From Diabrotica undecimpunctata (lineage: Eukaryota; Arthropoda; Insecta; Coleoptera; Chrysomelidae), in assembly GCF_040954645.1 (NCBI RefSeq), contig NC_092804.1, positions 40,143,753 through 40,207,752 on the forward strand: 64,000 nt of DNA. The letters run 5' to 3'. The notes under the pieces are model-generated. The model ran no database searches. It saw only the letters and a program-made list of their open reading frames with translations, and had not been told where the DNA came from. This document shows, piece after piece, positions 56,417 to 64,000 of this stretch; position 1 is the first letter of the stretch, and each line of letters starts with the position of its first letter. Made by a program: the position numbers and the translations under genes.

Positions 56417-56960
56417 ATGACAAATAAAGAATGGAAAAGAAAAATATTTTTGAAGTGTGTAAAAATTTTAATTGCTAGCTGAGCGTTTTTGGCTTAAAAG
56501 CCATCCTCCATCAAGTTTTAAAAAGCACCACTACTCAAGGGAGATCCCATTTGGCGTAAAAATCTTCAATTTCCCTTTTTTCTTATTATAAAACTTCCTT
56601 GAAAAAACACATAAAAGACGGAAAATATGTTAAAAAAATTGTTTATGGTACGGGTTAAGAACCCGACCATTTGGTTGAAGTCATCCATTTGATTCTGTCG
56701 GCCGCTTCAACTCCAATGTGTTTTTTGTGGAGTCTAATGTTTCATCTTTTACGTGTCTTTTCTAAGTTTTTGTATCTTTTTAAATTTTATAATAATAAAA
56801 AAGGAAAAATTTCGGCTTTTTGCACCAAATGGTATCTCTCTTGAGTAGTGGTGCTTTTTAAAACTTGCCCATAGCTCTGAGGATGGCTTTGTATTCCGAA
56901 AGCGTCCAGCTAGGAATTAAAGTTTTTATATACTTCAAAATTTTTATTCTTTATTTATTT
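56417..56960. mobile_element. Foldback MITE of about 540 bp
   Basis: Arms at 56417-56590 and 56780-56960 are inverted copies. Shared words include AAGTTTTAAAAAGCACCACT and GCCATCCTC. The ends pair as (A)AATAAAGAAT against ATTCTTTATT. The centre (56600-56770) is not paired. No coding capacity. Confidence 0.8.
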
Positions 56961-57059
56961 AACAAATATTCACACTAAGTTAAAAGAACTAAAATATGTC
57001 AAGTTTATGTTAAACATTTCTGAAGAGATACTTCAGCATTTAAAGACAAATTAACCACT

Positions 57060-57560
57060 TGATCCGAGAGGACAATGTCAGAACAAATAGGACAAAAACG
57101 AAAACTGACATTATCGAATTAATGCAAAACAGGAGTGAATGACCGATTAAATCCTTCATCTCACGAATAAAACAAGAACTTTTAAAGATAAATTCAAACA
57201 ACAATAGAAAGCAATCAATCAAAGTGAGAAGAAGTGGACTATATACAAAAAACATATGACACCTTCAATATACATAAAACTATTAATGAATTTGCAGGAC
57301 TACAAAGACGGAATGTACAAAATAAATTACATGGCATAGGGGACAAAATATTAATAGATATTGAAGAAAAAAAAACTAGAAACATTGAAAAATTATGTTA
57401 ATCATAAAAAAATCCAAAAAGATTATCTTGAACAGATGGAGACGACCTTTTATATGGAGTGAATCCATTGAAAAATAGCCCAGAAAAACTACCAATCGAA
57501 ATTGTTAAACACATTAAAGAATACTAGACTAATGATTTGGTAAATGTTTTCAACAGTATT
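57060..57560 (+). mobile_element. Very degenerate LINE remnant
   Basis: A lysine-rich linker-like stretch ends in PIEIVKHIKEY (about 57498) and NDLVNVFNS-like sequence, the pattern of the RT fingers. Support is thin. Confidence 0.3.
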
Positions 57561-58500
57561 TATTATTAAATTTACGATTTTTACCACAATTTTATATTAT
57601 ATAATATACAGCTTAAGCCAAACTTACACACAAACTTATCCACACTGATTCACTAACAATAAGAAAAATAATTCTTGCAGATAAAAATTATATCAGGAAA
57701 AACAGGTTTCAAGGATACAAAAACAAAAATATTTTTTAAAAATATTTTTAAGTGAGATTCGTATGCTTGTCTTATCTGGAATCTCAAAACTTATGACATA
57801 TATTGGTCATTCTTGCTGCAATTGTACATGTTCATAGTTTACTACGATGTCATTCGAGATAATTATGTTAAAATTTGTTGAAATTTGAACACCTAGCGCA
57901 AACTTTTCCATATTTCCAGCATATGTTAATAAATAGAAAAGACAAGAAACAAACCTACAACTTCAGAATTATTTGTTTCCAATTCTTTCATTTTTTACAG
58001 TAATCTATCACACCTTTTAATGCAATTAAGTTAAAAAATATATTTATAAAAAGCATCCTTCGTCAATTCGCATTTTAACTGTAGAGATACAAAATCAAAT
58101 AAACAAGTGATGATTCAAACGTAGTTCTAAGACTAAGGTAATCAATTGGGAAGATATAAATATTAAATATTTACAGTTCTTTTTTTAAGTCCTGTCTACA
58201 CGAGACCAAATTAACAATGATGCATTTTGTTAACACCCGTGTTAAGAGAGTTATGCATCCGCATAGTGGACGTGTGTTACAAACACCGGCCAGTTTTGGA
58301 TTCATGATTGACTGATTAGAACTCAAACTAGAATAGGGACAAATTAGGTTGCTATTTTTTTTTGTCGCGGTGATACTATGCTATGGCGCGGTCATTGTTA
58401 TGCGAGTGTAAAACAAAGATAAGAGTTGCAAACGCATAGTTTGGTATCCCACATTCCAGCCAGGATACCTAAAAACTATAACCTAAGATATACAGAGTAA
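57561..58500. other. Non-coding stretch
   Basis: No gene seen. GTCCTGTCTACACGAGACCA at 58189-58208 resembles one end of a cut DNA transposon, but no partner was found. Confidence 0.3.
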
Positions 58501-61377
58501 TAATTCCAAACCTTTAAGTATTGACGACCACAATAAATTAATAACAGATTTGGTTAAAAACGCATAAGTAAAATTTTGCAAGAAAAAGAACACCAAAATT
58601 GAAGAGATTACCAAAAATACAAAAGCTCTAATAAACTACCATGAAACCTAAGCGAAAAAGAAAAGGGAAACAAAGAAAAATATAAAAAAAACACATATGA
58701 AAGGTCAAAGCACCGCCTACAAAATCCCCGCCTTAATTCATGACAACAAAATAGTGACTCAAAGTCAAAGTATTGCCAAGATCTTTGCGCATCACTTTCA
58801 ATCGAAAACGCTAAACCAAAATAAGTCTCCTTTACACTCTTTTAACACCGCAAGTGGTAAAACTAACGATATTTCCAACCCAATAAACCTACCCTTTTCT
58901 AAACAAGAATTGACTCTAGCTCTATCCACTACAAAAAACTCAGCTGCTGGCCCTGATGACATCCCCTCAATTTTCCTCAAATATCTCCATGAAGAAACCA
59001 TAAACAAATTGCTTGAGTTGTACAACCTAATCTGGTCCCGACAAGAATTTCCTTCCAAATGGAGGGAATCCATTATATTTCCTATCAAAAAAAGCAGCTC
59101 TCTTCCCAACTCTCCAAACTCGTTTAGGCCAATCTCCCTAACATGTACCCTTTGCAAATTATTGGAAAAAATGATCAATAAGCGATTAATCTGGTATCTA
59201 GAAAAAAACAATATCCTTAACCCTGCTCAATCAGGTTTTAGACCTAATAGAAGCACCACTGATAATTTAGTGATCCTACAAACAGATATAGCAAATGCTA
59301 TGGCCTCCAAGCAAGACGTAATTGCAGTAATTTTTGATATAGAAAGTGCTTTCGATACAACATGTAAGTCGGTTATCCTTAAAAAACTGGTTGAAAATGA
59401 TCTTACGGGCAACATATTTTGCTTTATAAACAACTTTTTAAATAACAGAAATTTCAGAATCACAGTTAACGGAGTATTATCCGACAAATATGTCACTGAA
59501 AATGGTGTACCTCAAGGTTCTACTTTGAGTTCTACCCTCTTTCTGCTAGCCATCAATGATATTTGCTCTCATATAAAATCTCCTGTTAAATTTGCCCTAT
59601 ACGCAGACGACCTTATTGTATACTGAAAAGGAAAATCCACAGCTGCAACCTCATCTTTATTACAAAATTCTGTCGAGTCCCTTACTACATGGTCCGAGAA
59701 AACTGGCTTCAGGTTCTCTTCCAATAAATCCAAAATAATTAAATTCACCAGGAGATACAACAGCACAGAAATACCCAAAATAACACTAAACGGAGTAAGT
59801 TTAGAGTCAATTGATCATTACAAGTTTTTAGGACTAACTGTCGATAACAAACTCACCTGGCGACGTCATGTCGATGAAATAAAAGGCATCTGTTTAAGCA
59901 GAATGAATTTGTTAAAGACATTGTCCCACCATCAATGGGGTGCCGATGAAAGTGTACTACTCAAAATATATCGAGCTATAATCCGATCCAAATTAGACTA
60001 TGGTTGTATAGTTTACTTGTCTGCATCCAATAATTTATTACAATCTTTAAACTCTGTTCACAACACTGCTCTCCGAATTTGCTTAGGAGCTTTTCGATCC
60101 AGTCCCGCTGAAAGTCTCTATTGTGAATCTCATGAACTCCCCCTTTACCTCCGGAGGCAGCAACTACTCCTATCTTATGCTAGCAGAATTTCGTCGAATC
60201 CGACTAACCCTGTATTTAATCTTCTGACTTCGCCAAGACCTGGACTCGTAATCTCGCCCAGATGTATACTTTCAATCCCACAGATCCTACAACCCTTGTG
60301 CCAAGACACAAAATTATCTCAAACAATTGCATCTATAAAATCAGAATCCCCGCCATGGTCTAGAACACCTCCTTTTATAAACACTTCTCTCTGTAAATTT
60401 AATAAGCAACAAACAAATAATATCTTTTTTCGACAAGCTTTCAAAGATATTGTGAATACATCCCACTATGATAAGGTGCTTTATACCGATGCATCCCGAA
60501 ACGCAGATGGAGTTGGCTGTTCTGTCACTACAGTTGATACAGTGCTGCGACAATACCGAATATCAAACGAATGTAGCGTATTTTCAGGAGAACTCTTTAG
60601 TATTTCGAAAGCTCTCGAGTTCCCTTTTGACAATCATCAAAGTGTAGCTCTGTGTACCGATTCCTTATCCGCAATTCATTCGTTAAAAAATATTTACAAT
60701 CAACATCATTTAGTACAAAAAATATTAGAATCGATCCATCTCCTCACTTCCCGAGGGACTTCAATAACAATAATATGGGTGCCTTCTCATATCGGCATCC
60801 AAGGAAATGAGATGGCTGACAGCGCTGCAAAAGAAGCATCTACATCCAACCTACCTGTCTACAACATACAGCTCCAAGAAGACTTAAAATCAAAATTCAA
60901 AAGGAATATCCAAGACAAGTGGCAGAAACTTTGGATCACCAAAAACACAAAGCTCAGAGAAATACAACCTAATGTTTACAGCTATTTATCCCTAGCATCT
61001 CTGAACAGAAAAGAAAAGATAGCAATACGAAGATTGAGAATAGGACACACAGGTTTGACACACGGTCATCTTATGTCCTCTACAGACCAACAGTTATGCT
61101 CTCACTGCAACGATATTCCTATCACCGTCAAACACATCCTCACAGAATGTCAGCACGACCAGGCCGCCCGCATTGCCAACAATATAACCCATAGTCTAGA
61201 AGAACTTCTGAACTGTTCAAGCCGACTCAAGAGCCTAATAGACTTTTTAAAGACTTCTCAATTGTTTAACAAAATATAATTTACATAATATTTTTATTCT
61301 TCACAATTGTAAACTTTGTATCATAACTTTGTAAGTACTATTGTAAACCTTTGCTCCCGTAAAAAACTAAATAAAAG
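58500..61377 (+). mobile_element. LINE of the Jockey/R1/I group with RNase H
   Basis: A 5'-truncated element whose RT-RNase H coding region is almost whole, followed by a 100-base 3' UTR ending in AATAAA (61370-61375). Sequence from 58500 to 58690 is a decayed linker. The endonuclease and gag-like first ORF are missing. The RNase H and the Cys/His tail separate it from the RTE-like LINEs elsewhere in the window. Confidence 0.85.
58697..61279 (+). pseudogene. LINE RT-RNase H polyprotein with one nonsense codon
   Basis: One frame runs 861 codons with a single TGA at 59624-59626. RT: SAAGPDDIPSIFLKYL, FRPISLTCTLCKLLEKMINK, QSGFRPNRSTTDNLVILQ, VIFDIESAFDTTCKSVIL (first Asp), GVPQGSTLSSTLFLLAIND, FALYADDLIVY (Asp pair, just before the TGA), FLGLTVDNKLTW. 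RNase H (about 60475-60850): LYTDASRNADGVG, SGELFSISKALEF, ALCTDSLSAI, GNEMADSAAKEA, giving the Asp-Glu-Asp-Asp set, with VPSHIGIQGNE. C-terminal Cys/His: LCSHCNDIPITVKHILTECQ. Apart from the TGA all catalytic residues are present. Confidence 0.88.
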
Positions 61378-61424
61378 ATGTTTGGCAGAAATTAGAAAAG
61401 ATGTAAGAAGATAATACTAATGCC

Positions 61425-63165
61425 ATTACTCAAACAGTAGAAGAGAAGAAAGGTTTAAATATAATAAAAAAAGAACTCACATAAAATAAAAAAGAAATAT
61501 ACAAACGGAGAGACAAAAGAGAGGTAAGAGTAGCTTTAACGGAAATGAAGAACCATCGATATCCTGGTGCTAATCGACTAATTATTGGTACAATAAAAGT
61601 AGGAATGAAAATTCTACTAAAATCACTAAGCGAACGATTTCAAAAGGCAGGAACAACGGTTTGTCCTACTACACCAAAAGAGTGATATTACAAAGTCATA
61701 AAATTATAAACCCATCAGCCTCTTGACAAATATGTACAAACTCTTTATAAACATCTTAACGAAGAGACTCAAACCTAAGCTTGATTTCTATCAGCTAAAA
61801 GAACAGGCAGGCTTCAGGGCAAGATATGACACAAATGGCCATTTGTATACCACTAGTCTGTGCATTTATCGATGTCATGAACGGAAATATAACGAAAGTC
61901 TGGGACACGACATTAAAATAAGCAGAGACAAAAATACAAACACATTAAATACAAAAACAAATAGGTCTGACATTGGCAGAATTTGGCAAACAGAGCCATA
62001 TTCTCAAAAAGTTCAATTCCCACGTATCTCAAGCGAAAGGTTTGTAACCAATGTATTTTGCCCGCATAAACTTATGGAACAAAAACAAGGAAGATCAAGC
62101 ATTGAACAACTGTTCACGGTTTAGAAAGTTTTAAGCAAAGCCTGGGAACATGGCATAGATGTCTATATCTTCGTCGACTCTAAAAAAGCATATATGAGAT
62201 GACAGATCCATTTCAAATAACACAAGAATTAAAATAGGGTGAAGGGACCGCACCAACACTGCTTAATTTCGCACTGGAATACGTAGTTAGAAAAATGTCG
62301 GAAGATAGAAACAATAAACTTATCAATAAATGAGTCCAACTGGTAGCATATACAGATGAAATAAATATCGTGAGCAGAATCAAACAACAGGCGAGAACAC
62401 GTATACGAAACTTAAACCATATGCTAAACAAATAGGTCTACCAATAAACAAAAAACAGACTAAAATTCTACCACAAACCCGTTCGAAGAGATCAACACGA
62501 CACTACCTGAGAGTTGACAACTTAGAAAAAGTAGATTGCTTTATTTATTTAGGAGTCAACATCACAAAGGACAACATTGACGATGCAGAGCTTAACAGAA
62601 GAATCATCTAGCCAATATGGTATACTTTGCTATGGACCAGATATTTAAATCACGAGACGTACATCAAAGTACTAAGATACCAATCTACAAGACCATAATC
62701 GGACCGATAATGAGCTATAAATGTGAAACTTGGATATTGACTCAAAAATCTACATGGACATATTTGAAAGAAAGGTACTGAGACGAATACTAGGCCTTAT
62801 AAATGAGAACAACGCTACAAAATAAAGAACCACCTTTATCTGAGTAAGTCCACCTAAAACGTCTTCAATGGACAGGCCCTGTATTTAAGATGGAAGAAAA
62901 CAGGCTTCCAAAAAAACTGTCGAATGTAAGAATGCAGGGTAAGAGATCTACTGGAAGACCGAGAAAACGATGAGATGTTGATCTGGATGAGGACGCAAGA
63001 AATCTCCTTTACAGTTTTGCCAGGGCTCAAATTTGACTGCAGAGCCGTATGATGGATGGAATGTAGAATACAAAAAACGGAAAAGCTATTCAAAAGAAGC
63101 AGCTAGCAAAGCTACCATGATATTCAACCTACTATTGGAAAAGGAACTTTAAGAAGAACATCTTT
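61425..63165 (+). mobile_element. Degenerate LINE with AAG-rich tail
   Basis: Scattered RT blocks in shifting frames: LLTNMYKLFINILTKRL (about 61720), REQAGFR-like EQAGFRARYDTNGH (about 61800), IFVDSKKAYM (about 62170), a YLGVNI thumb (about 62550), YKTIIGPIMSYKCETWILTQ (about 62690), RLQWTGPVFKMEENRLPKK (about 62860) and GKRSTGRPRKR (about 62940). FADD is not clear. It ends near 63160 with AAGAAGAAC. Two overlapping older copies cannot be excluded. Confidence 0.65.
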
Positions 63166-63189
63166 TTTGTTAATTATTTAGTTCTTTTA

Positions 63190-63405
63190 TAGTTACTAAT
63201 GTAGTTCAGTGGCTATGTTGGACTGAGGGGTTCGATTTCCGGCACTGACACTAGAAATTTCTCAATTTCTAATTTAATTGAGCCGCCACCGTGTTTCGGA
63301 GGGCACGTATAGTCATCGGTCCCGGCTACGTAGTGGTCGTTAAGGGATGTTACGGCGCTGGAAACTTTAACACTAGACCTTAGCCAAAAGGTTACACGAA
63401 CATTA
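63190..63405 (+). repeat. tRNA-derived SINE
   Basis: Box A TAGTTCAGTGG (63202-63212) fits the pol III consensus exactly. Box B GGTTCGATTTCC (63229-63240) fits with one extra T. A conserved body follows (GTGTTTCGGAGGGCACG, GGTCCCGGCTACGTAG, GGTCGTTAAGG) of the type shared by arthropod SINEs. It is not a functional tRNA: the arms do not close and the body is far too long. Confidence 0.72.
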
Positions 63406-63760
63406 TAGTTACAAATTTAAAGAAAAAAGTGTGTAAACAGTCCGCAATATATGTCCACTAAAATAACAATTAAAATTTACATTTTATGCAAATCAATAAT
63501 AAACTGTTCTTCATCGGTTCACGAGGATCCTAATTGCTATTAGGTTATTTTCCTATACTTTTAAAATATTATACATAATAATAAGAAAATATCGATAAAG
63601 AACTTATGATTTCAAACTAGAAATAATTTCAATATCTCTACATTTAAATTCACCGCTTGACAAAATACAAATACTATACAGACTGTTCGAAAAAATCAAA
63701 TTTAAAATATTATCAAAATGTTCACCTAAGTTTGGAATGAGACTCATATACCAGAGATGA
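63406..63760. other. Non-coding stretch
   Basis: AT-rich, nothing recognised. Confidence 0.35.
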
Positions 63761-63769
63761 ATGGCGTCT

Positions 63770-64000
63770 AGGAATTTAAAAAAGGTAGACTCAATGTTTT
63801 GCCAATCACCCTACTTAATGTAGCATACACGATTCAGTCAAATATAATACCAAAGTACGCAGAACCTACCTAACAAATCGGAGCTACAACGGACTCTGGG
63901 TACGTATGACATCAGGACAGGACACCAGGGCAGACACCAGGAAAAGTAAATAGCAGATCTATAAAATATTAATTGGACCAGTGCTCAACTATGGGTCACA
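63770..64000 (+). mobile_element. LINE remnant running off the window edge
   Basis: VLPITLLNVAYTIQSNII (about 63800) resembles the RT block NYRGITLLNVAYKIL. YKILIGPVLNYGS at the very end resembles the later block before ETW. The palm between them is deleted. Confidence 0.4.

Noticed and set aside
58189..58320. Possible DNA-transposon end (CCTGTCTACACGAGACC)
   Set aside because: No partner inverted repeat or coding remnant was found in the window; mentioned only as context.
63195..63275. A tRNA gene suggested by A and B boxes
   Set aside because: No closed acceptor stem or proper anticodon arm, and a SINE body follows.

Overview
The window looks like AT-rich insect nuclear DNA. A beetle is plausible from the mix of transposons, but the sequence does not fix the order. 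It holds one recognisable host gene and a dense layer of mobile elements, most of them broken. No bacterial genes, operons, CRISPR arrays, rRNA or intact tRNA genes were seen.

The host gene is the 3' part of a Rho guanine-nucleotide exchange factor of the Asef/collybistin type (SH3-DH-PH). It lies on the + strand in eight exons between 13848 and 25630. All junctions have GT/AG borders, the phases match, and the joined frame is 652 codons plus a stop. The first visible exon starts at a splice acceptor, so the N-terminus lies upstream and 1-13847 is probably intron. The introns carry LINE pieces (most of them antisense), a pogo-type transposase piece and a tRNA-derived SINE candidate.

Layout: 0.8-8.3 kb has LINE remnants around a nearly whole piggyBac element (3348-5753); 9.6-10.7 kb is a decayed piggyBac and 11.0-12.3 kb a LINE; 13.8-26 kb is the RhoGEF gene; 27.2-29.1 kb is a mariner-type element with terminal repeats of about 280 bp; 29.4-32.8 kb is a long foldback element split by a LINE with an open 676-residue reverse transcriptase frame; 34.7-35.6 kb is a LINE remnant; 36.1-38.5 kb is a Tc1/mariner-superfamily element whose catalytic spacing is DD82E; 39.6-41.3 kb is a LINE nested in a LINE; 42.5-43.6 kb is a pogo C-terminal piece; 44.6-46.1 kb is a LINE; 46.9-48.0 kb is a piggyBac-derived pseudogene with an intron; 48.1-50.0 kb is a second LINE-in-LINE; 52.4-57.5 kb has a LINE end, a Harbinger deletion derivative and two foldback MITEs; 58.5-61.4 kb is a LINE with RNase H and a single nonsense codon; 61.4-64.0 kb has LINE pieces and a SINE.

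I found no convincing new molecular system. The points most worth a second look are the DD82E element, the long-TIR mariner whose third catalytic residue is Asn, the split foldback, and the two nested LINE pairs whose target-site duplications can be read directly. No host gene was recognised between 26 kb and the end.
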